A stretch of 64,000 bases of DNA. Source: Streptomyces sp. TSRI0281 (GTDB lineage Bacteria > Actinomycetota > Actinomycetes > Streptomycetales > Streptomycetaceae). The position numbers and the translations under genes are program-made. Under the pieces are notes generated by a model, which worked only from the letters and a program-made list of their open reading frames with translations, had not been told where the DNA came from and did no database searches. The DNA lies in assembly GCF_001905125.1 (NCBI RefSeq), contig NZ_LWLE01000012.1, forward strand, positions 438,759-502,758, given 5' to 3'. This document shows, piece after piece, positions 1 to 26,892 of the stretch (its first letter is position 1; each line of letters begins with the position of its first letter).

Positions 1-16940
<16,940 letters not shown>

Positions 16941-16962
16941 CCTCGCCGGATGCGCACGGCCG

Positions 16963-16999
16963 CTGCCCCGTTCCCGGACTCGCACCGGGAGCGGGGCAG
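16963..16999. terminator. bidirectional terminator hairpin
   Basis: Fifteen-bp arms CTGCCCCGTTCCCGG (16963-16977) and CCGGGAGCGGGGCAG (16985-16999) pair with a single mismatch (G-U in one orientation) around a 7-nt loop. It sits between the PKS stop and the convergent regulator stop at 17021, so it can serve both transcripts. Confidence 0.75.
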
Positions 17000-17020
17000 T
17001 GTGCGTCGACGGGACAGCCC

Positions 17021-20000
17021 TTACGCGGTGTTCGGTACGGAGGAGGACATCCGGCCCTCGATCAGTTCGCTCACCTGCCGGGCTTCGGGGGAACCGAGTT
17101 CCTCGAAGAGGTCCAGCGCCTCCTGCCAGCACGCCCGCGCCCGGTCCGTCTGTCCCACGGCCTGGAGTGCGCGCCCCAGGACCGTCAGCACGTTGCCCCT
17201 CCGCCAGTCCCCGCCGATGCCGCTCAGCACGGCCAGGGCCCGCTCGGCCAGGTCCAGAGCCGCTGCCGGATGGTGCGCGGCGAGTTCGGCCTCGGCGATC
17301 CTGAAGAGGCTCATGCCCTCCCAGAGACGCTGGCGGCTGTCGGCGAACCTCAGATGGGCCTCGCGGAACGAAGCGATGGCCTCGTCGAACCGCTGGGCGG
17401 CCGTGAGCGCGAGTCCGAGCGCGTAGCGCGCGTTGGCGCCACGCAGAGACATGTCGAGGCCGTCGTAGACGGCCATCCCCTCCTCCGCGAGTGTCAGGGC
17501 CGAGGAGACCTCACCGACGGCGAGCCGGGCACGGGACAGATTGCACAGGACGCTCGCCTCGCCGGGCCGGTCACCGACGGCCTGGAAACCCGCCAGGGCA
17601 GCCGTCAGATGACGCTCGGCCTGCTCATGGCGGTTCTGATAGAGAGCAATCGTGCCCCGGCTGTTCTGCGACCAGCAGGTCGCCAGGGTGTCCTGACAGC
17701 TCTCCGCCATCAGGAGCGCGCGGGCGGCCGCGTCGTCGGCCTGCGCGAACCTGCCCGCGTTCATATGGCTCCTGGCCACGACCAGCGCGGCCCGCCCCTC
17801 GGCCCCGGGGTCGCTCCGCCGCGCCGCCTCTTCCCACAGGGCCGTGGCGGCCGCCTCGTACTGCCGTGAAGCGGCGCCCGAGTCCGCCAGATCCTGGGTG
17901 GCCCACAACGTGTCCACAGCGCGCCGCAGCGACGGGCCCGCGGACTGGCGGACCGAGGCGAGCAGAGCGGTCGCCTCCGAGTACAGCCAGTCGATCGCCT
18001 CGCGCCGGCCGCCGAAGACCAGGCCTCCGTGTTCCGTGGGCTCCAGATGGTCGACCAGCCGGTCACCGGGGTGTTCCAGCGCGTACACCCCGGCCGCCGT
18101 GGCGAGGTAGAAGTCCAGCAGCCGTGACAGCGCCATGTCCGTCTCCTGCGGCGGCTGTTCGTCGCGCTCGGCGCAGGCGCGCGCGTAGAGGCGTACGAGG
18201 TCGTGGAAGCGGTAGCGTCCCGGTGCCGCCGATTCGAGGAAGCTGGTGCCGACCAGGTCCTCCAGCAGGTCCTCCGCCGCGTGCGGCTCCTGGCTGAGCA
18301 GGGCGGCGGCGGCGGCCAGCGAGATGTCCGGGCCGTCGGCGAGGCCGAGGAGGCGGAAGGCGCGGGCCTGCGCGGGCTCCAGCTGGCCGTAGCCGAGTTC
18401 GAAGGTGGCCCTGACCGCGAGGTCTCCGGCCTGGAGTTCGTCCAGGCGGCGGCGTTCGTCGGCGAGTTTGGCGGCGAGGACGGAGATGGTCCAGGTGCGG
18501 CGGGCGGCCTGGCGGGAGGCGGCGATGCGGATGGCCAGCGGGAGGAAGCCGCAGGCGGCCACCACGTCCAGGGCCGCCTCGCGCTCCGCGCCGACCCGCT
18601 TCTCGCCGACGATCCGGGTGAAGAGCTGGAGGGCTTCCTGGGGGGACATCACATCGAGGTCCACCAGGTGCGCGCCGGCCAGGTCGACCATCCGGACCCG
18701 GCTGGTGACCAGCGCCGCGCAGCCCGCCGTGCCGGGGAGCAGGGGTCGGATCTGGGCCGCGTCGTGAGCGTTGTCCAGGAGGACCAGGACGCGGCGGCCC
18801 TCAAGCGAGGAGCGGTACAGGGCGGCCCGTTCGTCCAGGGTGTCCGGGATGGCGGAGTCGGCGGTGCCGAGCGCGCGCAGGAACGAGCCGAGCACCGCCT
18901 CGGCCGCCGCCGCACGGGATCCGGCGCCCTGGAGGTCGACGTACAACTGGCCGTCCGGGAAGTCGGCCCGGACCGTGTGGGCAGCCTGGACGGCGAGGGT
19001 CGTCTTGCCGACGCCCCCCAGGCCTCCCAGCGCGGTGATGGCCATGACCGAACCGTCGGCCCGGAGCAGATGCTCGGTGATCTCCAGAAGATGGTGCTGA
19101 CGGCCCGTGAAGTCATGAACAGAAGCCGGGAGTTGGCGAGGAATGGCCGGGGGAGGCGGCCAGGGGGTCTCCTCGGCAGGGGAGTGCTGCCCGGCCGGGC
19201 GGGCCAGCTCCTCGTCGGCCTGGAGGATGCGCTGCTGGAGCTGGGCCAGCTCGGGGCGCGGGTCGACGCCCAGTTCGTCGGCGAGCAGCCGGCGGGTGTC
19301 CGCGTACACCGCGAGGGCCTCGGCCTGGCGGCCGCTGCGGTACAGGGCGATCATCAGCAGTTCGCGCAGCCGTTCCCGCAGAGGGTGTGCGGCGGTGAGT
19401 GCGGTCAGCTCGGAAATCGCCTCCGCGTGGAAACCGGATTCCAGATTCAGGTCGAGCCGCGTCTCGGTGAGTTCGAGTCGCCATTCCTCCAGCCGGGTGC
19501 GCTCGTTCTCCGCGTACGGACCGGGCACGGAGGTGAGCGCCTCGCCGTCCCACAGGGCCAGCGCCTCGGTGATCAGGGCGCGGGCCTGAGGGAGATCGCC
19601 GTTGGTCCGGGCCTGCTCGGCCTCGGTGGCCAACCGCAGGGCGGTGTGGAGATCCAGTGCGCCGGCGGGGATACGGAGGGCGTAACCTCCGGCTTCGGAG
19701 ATCAGGGCACCGGGGTCCAGGACTTTGCGCAGCCTGGAGGCGTACGTCCGTAGCGCGGCCAGTGCCTGCTGGGGCGGGTCCTCGCCCCAGATTCCGTCGA
19801 TGAGTTCGGCCGCGGTGGCGGTCCGCCCGTCGCGCAGGAGCAGCGCGGTCAGCAGGGCCCGCTGCTGCGGTGAACCGGAGGGCAGCGGCTCGTCACCGCG
19901 CCGGGCGCGTACGGGCCCGAGCACGGCGAACCGCACCCCGTCCACCGGTGGTGCCGTGACCGGTGAGGTCGCGAGGACGGGCCGCGGGCGTGGGGCGACG

Positions 20001-22372
20001 GCGGGGTGAGAGGCATCGGCGCCCTGCAGGATGCGCGTCTGGAGCCGCGTCAGTTCCGGGCCCGGGTCGAGGCCGAGTTCATCGCGGAGCAGTCTGCGGA
20101 TATCCGTGTACACCGCGAGGGCCTCGGCCTCTCGGCCGCTGCGGTACAGGGCGAGCATCAGATGCGCGCGCAGCCTCTCGTTCACCGGATGTGCCTGGGT
20201 CAGGCCGCCGAGTTCGGGAATGATCGCGGCATGATCCCCCGCCTCCAGATCGAGTTCGATACGGAATTCGAGGAGCGCGAGGCGCCACTCGGCGAGACGG
20301 GTGGCCTGGTCCGTGGCGAAGGGGCCCGTGATCCCGTCGAGCGGAGGTCCCTCGGTGCGGGCCAGCGCATCGGTCAGCGCCCGCCGGGCCCCGGCAAGGT
20401 CGCCCGCCGCCCGTGCCGTCTTCGCCTCCTCGTGGAGCCGCTCGGCGACCGTGAGATCCAGGTCCGGTTCGTCCCTCTCGCCCGGTGCCGGCAACCGGTA
20501 ACCGTCCGCCGTGTCCTCGATCTCGATCCCGGCGGAGGCCAACGCCCGCCGCAGCCGGGAGACATAGGACCGCGCCGCCTGCGTCCTGTCGTCGGGCGCC
20601 TGCTCACCCCACACCGAGTCCACGAGCACCGTGTCGTCCACGGCCCGGCCCCTGCGCAGCAGCAGCGCCACCAGTACCGCCTTCTGCCGCGACGATCCCA
20701 TCGGGACCGGCTCGGTGCCCCGCCAGGCGAGATGCGGTCCGAAGACGGTGAACCGCAGGGGTACCCGGCGCGCGCCCGGAACCTCCGCGACCGGCGCGGC
20801 CCTGCCGTACAACCGGTCCAGCACCGGACTGACCAGGACCGCGAAGGCGGATGTCCCCGCCGAGCGGTGCTCATTGCCCCGCGGATCGTCGAGCAGCGCG
20901 GCGAAGTCCGGCATCCGGCCGAGATAGGGCTCCAGCGCACCGCCGACTGCCTCGACGACCTCGATGGACTGTTCCACGCTGAGCCCGCTCGCCAGCAGGT
21001 CCCGGATTCCGGGCCTGAAGTCGTAGAGCGGATCGGCCGGCCTGCCCCCGACAGCCGTCGGCAGACGAAGGTCTCCCGGCCCGCTGTCCTCCATCGGCCG
21101 CAGCAGATCACCGAGCAGGACCTCGGCGACCGCTGTCGGTGACGTGCCGGGCAGTGAGGCGATCCGTACCAGCTGGATGACCGGCAGGCTGAGCGGCCTG
21201 ATCGCGGAGAGCCGCACGGCCAGCCGGTAGGCGTCCGGGGAGAAGGAGGCCCGGAAGCGTTCCAGACGGTGGTGCGGGAGCGTCGAGGGGGGAGGACCGG
21301 CAGCCCGTGGCGCCCCGCCACCGGCGTCGAACAGGGCGATGTCCACCAGCGAGGGAGTGCCGGGCCGGGTGAGGAGCCGGGCCCACGCGGACAGCGAGGA
21401 CGGCGTGAGCGCGACCACCGGGACAGCGGGCCGGTCCGCCGTCCGGCCGACCGGCAGACCACTGAGCGGGTCGAGGACCCGGAGCTCGCGGGCGGGCGCG
21501 AACGGCCGCTCCGCCACGACCGGATGAGGCTGTGCGTCGAAGGCCGTGCCACGCCACAGCCGCCGCGGCAGCGGCGGCAGCACGGTCAGCGGCCCGGCGC
21601 GCCCCCACGTCTCGATGAACCGGTCCGCCGCAGGGCTCTGCCATGCCTCGTCCACACCGTCCGTCAGCACGAAGGTGACGGGCGATTCCGTCCGCGGAGT
21701 TCCGGTGGGGCGGTGACCACCTCCCAGGGCGAACCGGTGCACCCGTACCGCACGGAACACTCCGGCTCGCTCCAGGAGGCGCTTCACCTCCCGTGCGAGC
21801 GGCTGCCAGAGCCGCATGGACGGCGAGTCGTCCACGAGCAGGACAGCCGTGTGCCGCAGCTCCTGCTCGGGCCGGGCCACCACGTCGAGCACACCCGACT
21901 CGGCGGTGAGCCGGACCGTGGCCTCGATGTCCGCGACCGTACGGTAGCGGTGGTCGCGGTAGCCGCGCAGCGGGCGCAGCGCGCGGGCCAGCGGCTGCGT
22001 CCCCGGCAGTGCCCGGGGCCCCGGGGCGCGAACGGAACGGGCCCGGGTCCCGGCGCCCTCCGGTGCGGCGCCGCCGCCTTGGCCGTCGGCGGCGTACAGA
22101 CGGTGCGGCCGGCCGGCCGGCTCCGCGGCGGGCGCCGTGACGCGCGGATCGCGGGCGGCCTCGGGCGGCGCTGCGGGCGACCCGGGCCCGGCGTCCCCCA
22201 CCGGCTCCACGACGGGCGCATCACCCGGCCGGACCGCCGGCGGGCCGGTCGCCGGCTCGGGCGCCGGTGCTGCGTGGCCCATCGCCCGCGCGAGCCAGAG
22301 CACATCGAGCAGTTCGGGCGCCGCCAGGTCGTACCCCAGGGAATCCAGGAGCACGTGCAGCCGATCGATCAT
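17021..22372 (-). CDS. vWA (SAV_2336-like) - tandem SARP - NB-ARC - TPR regulator
   Basis: A 1783-residue protein. Residues about 130-370 form a vWA-like domain with a MIDAS motif (DDSPS near 178) and a later LTDG motif, resembling the SAV_2336 N-terminal family. Two complete SARP modules (OmpR-type winged helix plus BTAD) follow at about 535-790 and 810-1060. Next are an NB-ARC STAND ATPase (P-loop GGLGGVGKTT near 1110, LVLLDNA Walker B, GLPL-like GFLPLAI) and TPRs at about 1500-1760. AfsR-type proteins normally have one SARP module and no vWA. Its ATG overlaps the MoxR stop by 4 nt (ATGA), so the two are co-translated. In vWA-MoxR-VMAP systems the vWA partner goes with the ATPase; here it is fused to DNA-binding domains, implying transcriptional output. 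It could alternatively regulate the adjacent PKS. Confidence 0.85.
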   Translation of the reverse strand: MIDRLHVLLDSLGYDLAAPELLDVLWLARAMGHAAPAPEPATGPPAVRPGDAPVVEPVGDAGPGSPAAPPEAARDPRVTAPAAEPAGRPHRLYAADGQGGGAAPEGAGTRARSVRAPGPRALPGTQPLARALRPLRGYRDHRYRTVADIEATVRLTAESGVLDVVARPEQELRHTAVLLVDDSPSMRLWQPLAREVKRLLERAGVFRAVRVHRFALGGGHRPTGTPRTESPVTFVLTDGVDEAWQSPAADRFIETWGRAGPLTVLPPLPRRLWRGTAFDAQPHPVVAERPFAPARELRVLDPLSGLPVGRTADRPAVPVVALTPSSLSAWARLLTRPGTPSLVDIALFDAGGGAPRAAGPPPSTLPHHRLERFRASFSPDAYRLAVRLSAIRPLSLPVIQLVRIASLPGTSPTAVAEVLLGDLLRPMEDSGPGDLRLPTAVGGRPADPLYDFRPGIRDLLASGLSVEQSIEVVEAVGGALEPYLGRMPDFAALLDDPRGNEHRSAGTSAFAVLVSPVLDRLYGRAAPVAEVPGARRVPLRFTVFGPHLAWRGTEPVPMGSSRQKAVLVALLLRRGRAVDDTVLVDSVWGEQAPDDRTQAARSYVSRLRRALASAGIEIEDTADGYRLPAPGERDEPDLDLTVAERLHEEAKTARAAGDLAGARRALTDALARTEGPPLDGITGPFATDQATRLAEWRLALLEFRIELDLEAGDHAAIIPELGGLTQAHPVNERLRAHLMLALYRSGREAEALAVYTDIRRLLRDELGLDPGPELTRLQTRILQGADASHPAVAPRPRPVLATSPVTAPPVDGVRFAVLGPVRARRGDEPLPSGSPQQRALLTALLLRDGRTATAAELIDGIWGEDPPQQALAALRTYASRLRKVLDPGALISEAGGYALRIPAGALDLHTALRLATEAEQARTNGDLPQARALITEALALWDGEALTSVPGPYAENERTRLEEWRLELTETRLDLNLESGFHAEAISELTALTAAHPLRERLRELLMIALYRSGRQAEALAVYADTRRLLADELGVDPRPELAQLQQRILQADEELARPAGQHSPAEETPWPPPPAIPRQLPASVHDFTGRQHHLLEITEHLLRADGSVMAITALGGLGGVGKTTLAVQAAHTVRADFPDGQLYVDLQGAGSRAAAAEAVLGSFLRALGTADSAIPDTLDERAALYRSSLEGRRVLVLLDNAHDAAQIRPLLPGTAGCAALVTSRVRMVDLAGAHLVDLDVMSPQEALQLFTRIVGEKRVGAEREAALDVVAACGFLPLAIRIAASRQAARRTWTISVLAAKLADERRRLDELQAGDLAVRATFELGYGQLEPAQARAFRLLGLADGPDISLAAAAALLSQEPHAAEDLLEDLVGTSFLESAAPGRYRFHDLVRLYARACAERDEQPPQETDMALSRLLDFYLATAAGVYALEHPGDRLVDHLEPTEHGGLVFGGRREAIDWLYSEATALLASVRQSAGPSLRRAVDTLWATQDLADSGAASRQYEAAATALWEEAARRSDPGAEGRAALVVARSHMNAGRFAQADDAAARALLMAESCQDTLATCWSQNSRGTIALYQNRHEQAERHLTAALAGFQAVGDRPGEASVLCNLSRARLAVGEVSSALTLAEEGMAVYDGLDMSLRGANARYALGLALTAAQRFDEAIASFREAHLRFADSRQRLWEGMSLFRIAEAELAAHHPAAALDLAERALAVLSGIGGDWRRGNVLTVLGRALQAVGQTDRARACWQEALDLFEELGSPEARQVSELIEGRMSSSVPNTA

Positions 22373-23409
22373 GAGGGGAACGCTTCGTCCAACCGGTGCA
22401 TGACCGCGCCGAGCAGCTCCTCACGCGTGAGGTCGGCGCCGGTGACCCGCAGATGGACGGCGGCGAGCAACTGGTCGGTGGCCAGGCTCTGTACGGCCGC
22501 CTTCCGGAGGAATTCGGAGATCAGATCGTCGGCCTCGGCCAGGGCGGCCTCACCGAGGTTCTGCCGGACGATGTCACGGAGCTTCGCCTCGTCCGGGTCG
22601 CGCAGGTCGAGCCGGACACAACGGCGCAGGAAGGCCGGGGGGAAGTCCCGCTCCCCATTGCTGGTCATGACGACAATGGGGAACTCTTCGCAGGCCACCA
22701 GGCCGCGCTGCACCCGGATGCGTTCCCTGCTGCCCGTGACGAGAACATCCGCGGTCTGCTGGTGCTCGGGCAGCCTCGCCAGCTCCGGGATCTCGAACTC
22801 GCCCTCCTCCAGCACCACCAGAAGATCGTTGGGAAGGTCCAGATCGGACTTGTCGAGTTCGTCGATGAGGAGCACGCGAGGGCCGCCGGTGGCGGCGAGC
22901 GCTGTTCCCAGCGGCCCCAGACGCAGGTAGTTGCCGATGTCCGAGCTCTGCGCGCCGCGCCTCTTGAGCCGCCGTGCCGGACCGCGCGGCGTGTCGCGCT
23001 CACGTTGCAGCGACGCCTCGCGCAGTCGGCCGACGGCGTCGTACCGGTACAGGGCGTCCAGCAGCGTCGACCGGCTGTTCACCGACCAGCGGAGCACCTC
23101 GCCCAGCCCCAGGTCCTCGGCGAGGGCGCGGGCCAGCGAGCTCTTCCCGGTGCCGGGACGGCCCGTCACCAGCAGGGGGCGGCGCAGATGGAGCGCGGCG
23201 TTGACGACGGCGATCTCGTCGGCGTTCATGAGGTAGCGCTGGGAGCCGGGGCTGCGCCGTGCGGCGGGGAAGCGCCGCCACGGTGGCGGCTCGGGCAGGT
23301 CGGACGGGCCGCGGAACACCCACCAGGGTTCGGCGGGCGAGCTGCTGTCACCAGGTGCTGTGGCGCGTGGATGCGGCACGACGCGGTCTCCTCGTCGGGA
23401 CGGGTTCAT
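22369..23409 (-). CDS. MoxR-type AAA+ ATPase
   Basis: A 346-residue AAA+ protein. Walker A is GRPGTGKS (83-90), Walker B is LLIDELDK (DELDK 183-187) with a sensor-1 segment MTSNGE, and an arginine-rich FLRRCVRLDL follows, as in MoxR proteins that partner vWA proteins. The first 60 residues are proline-rich and disordered. The start ATG overlaps the stop of the upstream protease gene (ATGA), and its own stop overlaps the vWA-SARP start the same way, so stoichiometric production with both neighbours is likely. MoxR-vWA pairs act as chaperone or remodelling modules; here the likely target or input is the trypsin-VMAP protein. Confidence 0.88.
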   Translation of the reverse strand: MNPSRRGDRVVPHPRATAPGDSSSPAEPWWVFRGPSDLPEPPPWRRFPAARRSPGSQRYLMNADEIAVVNAALHLRRPLLVTGRPGTGKSSLARALAEDLGLGEVLRWSVNSRSTLLDALYRYDAVGRLREASLQRERDTPRGPARRLKRRGAQSSDIGNYLRLGPLGTALAATGGPRVLLIDELDKSDLDLPNDLLVVLEEGEFEIPELARLPEHQQTADVLVTGSRERIRVQRGLVACEEFPIVVMTSNGERDFPPAFLRRCVRLDLRDPDEAKLRDIVRQNLGEAALAEADDLISEFLRKAAVQSLATDQLLAAVHLRVTGADLTREELLGAVMHRLDEAFPS

Positions 23410-25565
23410 GGCTGGGTGAGGGTCCACGGGGCGGGTGCCAGGGGCGGTGGCCGGTGGTCGGGGCCGTCGTGCAGGAGCGACAGCTCACGCCCGTGGTGGG
23501 TCGTGCAGTCCGGATCGGCCATGGCCTTGGCCCGCTCCAGCCGGACCGCTTCGGGGATGCGCGCGTGATCGACACCCTCGACCAGCGCCAGCAGGTCCGC
23601 CGCGATCTGCCCGCCGTGCTCCTCGCGGTGCCACAGCACGGTGTGGACCCCGGCCTGGATGCACTGGCGCAGCACCAGCCCCTGGTACTGCCGGTCGCAG
23701 CAGACGACGACGATCCCGGCCTCCGGATTCACTTCGAGTCTGGCCTGCGCCACCGCCGGGTCGGAGGAACGCTGATCGAGCAGCAGCCGGGGCGAGGACG
23801 GCAGCGCGCTGCTGCGGCGCTTCCACCCGGCGTGTGTCTCCCGGGTCCGCTCCGAACTGCGCAGCACCACCCGGCGGGTGATGCCGGGCCGGAAGCCCCC
23901 GTCGTCGGCGCTGCCCGGGAACTCCCAGGCGTCCACATCGAGCCGCAGCCAGGCGGGTGCCACGAAGAACTCGACCAGCGCCGTCTCCGGATGCTCCTCC
24001 ACCTCCGTACGCAGCACCTGCCGGATGGCCTCCACGACGCGGTGACTGGTGACTTCGGTGTCCTCGGTCAGGACCACCTCGTGCCGTCCGTCGCCGCTCC
24101 AGACCCAGATCTGATACGTGAAGAGATGGCCGGTGGACACGGGCAGCAGCTCGACCTGGACCCGGGGCGGAGCGGTGCTCGGCGGTCGCGCTCCACGCGC
24201 CCCGGCCTGCGCCGAGACATCCGCCCGGAACTGGGCGACGGCGGCGGGCGCCACGCCCAGCCGGGGGGCGGTGCTGCGTACCCACGCGTCCAGATCGTCG
24301 GCGAGATACGCGCCCGACGCGCGCTCCTGGACGCTGATGTGGATGACGCCCTGCAACAACGGGGGCATGGGCTGGCCGGGTTGGGCGTCGTAGCGCTCCA
24401 GGACATCCGTGGCGTCCGCGAGATCGAGGGGCCGCGGCAGGTCGTCCGCGTAGGGAAGTACGGTGCGCACGAGCGCACCCGGGTCGGTGGTGCGGCACTC
24501 GGCGAGCAGGGCGTTGAGATTGCGCCGCTGCCCCGGCGACAGCCGTTCCCGCGGGCTGACGATGCGCGCGATCCCGAGCGCCCGCTCCCAGTCGGGGTCG
24601 GCCGCAGGGGAGCCGGGACGGAGTTCGGCGAGCTGCTCGTAGACGATGTTGAGGAGTTCGGGGACGCCCCGGCGTACGCCCATGGCCATCCCCGCCAGCC
24701 GTTCGATGTCGGCGGCCGGACCGGAGGACCGCCGCCCGAGCCGTCCGGCGAGCCGCTCCTCGCACGCCATGATCTCTCTGCGGGTCGGCAGCAACTTCTC
24801 CAGTGCGCCCAGGAGTTGCTGTCGGCCGCGGCCCGCGGCGGGGACGGCGACCGGCGGAAGACCGGGGAGTTCGGACTCGATGGAGGAGAGCCCGATCGCG
24901 TACATCGCGGCGGGCGGGGTGTACTGCCCGGCCGGTGCGGAGTGCTCCCCTTGCGTGCGGCTCTCGTGAGCGGCGACGACCAGCCCGACGACGGCCTGCC
25001 GCTCCCGGTCCCACAGCGGCCCGCCGCTGAATCCCTCGGCCACGGTCCCGCCCAGGACGTCGAGCGCGATCCAGGGATGGGCGGAGACCCGTGGCATCGC
25101 GCGGAGGGTGGGCAGGGCGTGCCCGCTCGCCCACTGCGCGATGACCTCGTTGCCGTCCCGATGGGTCAGGAAGGGTGCCGGTTCGGCGCCCGGTGGGGCC
25201 TCGGTGTCCAGCTCGACGACCGCGAGATCGCCGTAGTACGGAAGGGCGCCGGCTCCGGGCGGGCTCGGGCGGTCGGCCTCGGGGCGGCTGCGCGGCGGCC
25301 GCCAGCAGTGCGGCAGCACCCGGCCGATCAGCTCGCGCTCCCGGTCGACATGCGGGAACCTCAGCCCGATCTGCTGCCCCCGCGACGGCAGGGGCGTGTC
25401 GAAGCGGTGCCGGCCGAGTGCGCTGTTGATGACATGTGCGCAGGTCAGGACCAGGGTGGGGGAGAGCAGTACGCCCGCACCGACCGGCTGGTCCCGGCCC
25501 AGGACGGACACGAACGCCCGGTGCAGCGGTGTGTCGGCGAGCGAGGGCGTCACATCCAGCCGCAT
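23406..25565 (-). CDS. trypsin-like protease fused to VMAP domains
   Basis: A 719-residue cytoplasmic-looking protein with no signal peptide. Residues 1-200 are a chymotrypsin-fold peptidase with a full triad: His44 (TCAH), Asp113 (YYGD) and Ser180 (GFSGGP). A helical middle region at about 230-420 matches the middle (M) region of vWA-MoxR-associated proteins. The C-terminal part from about 450 (QVELLPV...; WRHE-like VLWHREEHGGQ near the end) resembles VMAP-C. In the published ternary-system model the VMAP protein senses or adapts, while fused effectors such as trypsin act on targets. The start lies 5 nt after the preceding stop without a clear Shine-Dalgarno, consistent with coupling. The triad looks active. 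The VMAP assignment is by recall and by the vWA/MoxR context. Confidence 0.8.
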   Translation of the reverse strand: MRLDVTPSLADTPLHRAFVSVLGRDQPVGAGVLLSPTLVLTCAHVINSALGRHRFDTPLPSRGQQIGLRFPHVDRERELIGRVLPHCWRPPRSRPEADRPSPPGAGALPYYGDLAVVELDTEAPPGAEPAPFLTHRDGNEVIAQWASGHALPTLRAMPRVSAHPWIALDVLGGTVAEGFSGGPLWDRERQAVVGLVVAAHESRTQGEHSAPAGQYTPPAAMYAIGLSSIESELPGLPPVAVPAAGRGRQQLLGALEKLLPTRREIMACEERLAGRLGRRSSGPAADIERLAGMAMGVRRGVPELLNIVYEQLAELRPGSPAADPDWERALGIARIVSPRERLSPGQRRNLNALLAECRTTDPGALVRTVLPYADDLPRPLDLADATDVLERYDAQPGQPMPPLLQGVIHISVQERASGAYLADDLDAWVRSTAPRLGVAPAAVAQFRADVSAQAGARGARPPSTAPPRVQVELLPVSTGHLFTYQIWVWSGDGRHEVVLTEDTEVTSHRVVEAIRQVLRTEVEEHPETALVEFFVAPAWLRLDVDAWEFPGSADDGGFRPGITRRVVLRSSERTRETHAGWKRRSSALPSSPRLLLDQRSSDPAVAQARLEVNPEAGIVVVCCDRQYQGLVLRQCIQAGVHTVLWHREEHGGQIAADLLALVEGVDHARIPEAVRLERAKAMADPDCTTHHGRELSLLHDGPDHRPPPLAPAPWTLTQP

Positions 25566-25570
25566 ACGGG

Positions 25571-26050
25571 TCAGGAACCGTTGACCTGGCTGGGCAGCTC
25601 TGCGACGGGCGGGTGCGTCGGCGCGGCTTCCTCCGTGCCGTTGAGGTTCCAGGTCGCCGAGACGGTGAAGCTGGCCTCGCCGCTTCCGGAGAACACGCCG
25701 AGACTCAGGTCGCTGCCCAGCGTGACACCGAACTCGACCGTGACCTCGTCGGGCCGTTGGGCGAACCGGCTGAAGGAGTCGTGGATGCCGCTCAGCACCC
25801 CGCCGAGAGGACGCAACGCGTCGCTGAGCGCCTGACCGCTCCGGGTGAGGGTCCGCGCCGTGCGTCCGTCGGAACTCACCGGCCGCGCGCTGCCGAACCC
25901 CGGCGGCAGGTCCAACTCGCCCGCCGGGTCGCCGTCGTGCTCGCCGGTGCGCGCGTCGGCGGCCGGACGGTCCGTCGGCGTCCCGGTCTGCGGCGCAAGG
26001 TGCAGGCGTACGACAGAGCCGTCGTCGAAGGTCAGTCTCACATCCTCCAT
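25571..26050 (-). CDS. Trypco1-like (CU044_2847 family) protein
   Basis: A 159-residue protein. The N-terminus (VRLTFDDGSVVRLHLAP) and the C-terminal segment DEVTVEFGVTLGSDLS followed by a beta-rich stretch ending FTVSATWN match the pattern of trypsin-co-occurring domain 1 proteins, small partners found beside trypsin-VMAP genes. A helical central part (RSGQALSDALRPLGGVLSGI) links the two. It is the first gene of the conflict-type half of the block. The DUF5825-like gene upstream ends only 49 nt before its ATG. The family is thought to regulate or be cleaved by the protease; that is inference. Confidence 0.7.
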   Translation of the reverse strand: MEDVRLTFDDGSVVRLHLAPQTGTPTDRPAADARTGEHDGDPAGELDLPPGFGSARPVSSDGRTARTLTRSGQALSDALRPLGGVLSGIHDSFSRFAQRPDEVTVEFGVTLGSDLSLGVFSGSGEASFTVSATWNLNGTEEAAPTHPPVAELPSQVNGS

Positions 26051-26099
26051 GGCCGAAGTCTTTCACGACAGTGGGGGGTTCGCCGTTCGTTCGCCGGTC

Positions 26100-26774
26100 T
26101 CAGATCGCCATGGGCTCCTGGATCCACCGGCTCACGCGGTAGGGAACCCACCAGGCCAGCGGTCCGAGATGGAGGACGAGCTTCTCCTCGGTGAAGTCCT
26201 CCAGGGCGTCCTTCGGCACGGACCGGCTCGGAGCCCCGTAGGAGAGCTCCTCGACGGCGCTGCGGTAGTGCGGCTCGTCCGCCGTGAAGCGCTGGAGGTT
26301 GCCCCAGCGGCGATCGCGGATCTGGAGGAAGCCGGGGCCGTTGCGCCACAGGCATTTGCCCAGGTAGTGGCCGTTGCGCCAGGTGGTGAGCGTGGCGAGC
26401 GGGTCAGGTGCCCCGTGCAGGGTCCGGGGCGGCTGGAGATGACTGAGGGTCAGCCAGTCGTCCGGGCGCGCGGGGTCCAGCCGGAGGTCCCACTCGACGA
26501 GCACGGCGCGGGCGGTGAGGTCCCGGACCAGGCTGAGCGCCCGCACGGTGCGGCGGGCGCTGTCGAGGTCCCCCGCGGCCGTGAGGTCCACGGCGGCGGG
26601 CAGGATGACGCGGCGGGCGCCCAGTTCCCAGAGCCGGTCGCTCTCCTGTGCCACGGGGCCGGTCAGATCGAGTTCGCCCAGGAACATGCCGGGCAGGGCG
26701 CAGGCGGCTTCGTCGTAGTCGCGCCAGGCCGCGACGCGCAGGGTGTCCGCGGTGGTGTCGAGGGCTGAGTCCAT
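26100..26774 (-). CDS. DUF5825-like RiPP accessory protein
   Basis: A 224-residue soluble protein without recognisable catalytic motifs. It resembles the DUF5825 family, which I recall as a frequent neighbour of RiPP-maturing radical SAM C-methyltransferases in actinobacteria. The middle (GARRVILPAAVDLT ... TVRALSLVRDL) reads as an alpha/beta fold. The start ATG has GGAG 10 nt upstream. It lies 118 nt downstream of the radical SAM gene on the same strand, so a partner role in peptide binding or handling is the best guess. Confidence 0.6.
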   Translation of the reverse strand: MDSALDTTADTLRVAAWRDYDEAACALPGMFLGELDLTGPVAQESDRLWELGARRVILPAAVDLTAAGDLDSARRTVRALSLVRDLTARAVLVEWDLRLDPARPDDWLTLSHLQPPRTLHGAPDPLATLTTWRNGHYLGKCLWRNGPGFLQIRDRRWGNLQRFTADEPHYRSAVEELSYGAPSRSVPKDALEDFTEEKLVLHLGPLAWWVPYRVSRWIQEPMAI

Positions 26775-26892
26775 GGCAGGGCGTCTCCGGCTCGTCGGGT
26801 TTCGCTCACATCGGGCAGATCAGCGGGTCAGCTGGTGGGTAGGCCGGTAGGCCAAGGGGGAGAGGGCGGGGTGGTCGGGGGAGCGGGAGGCG

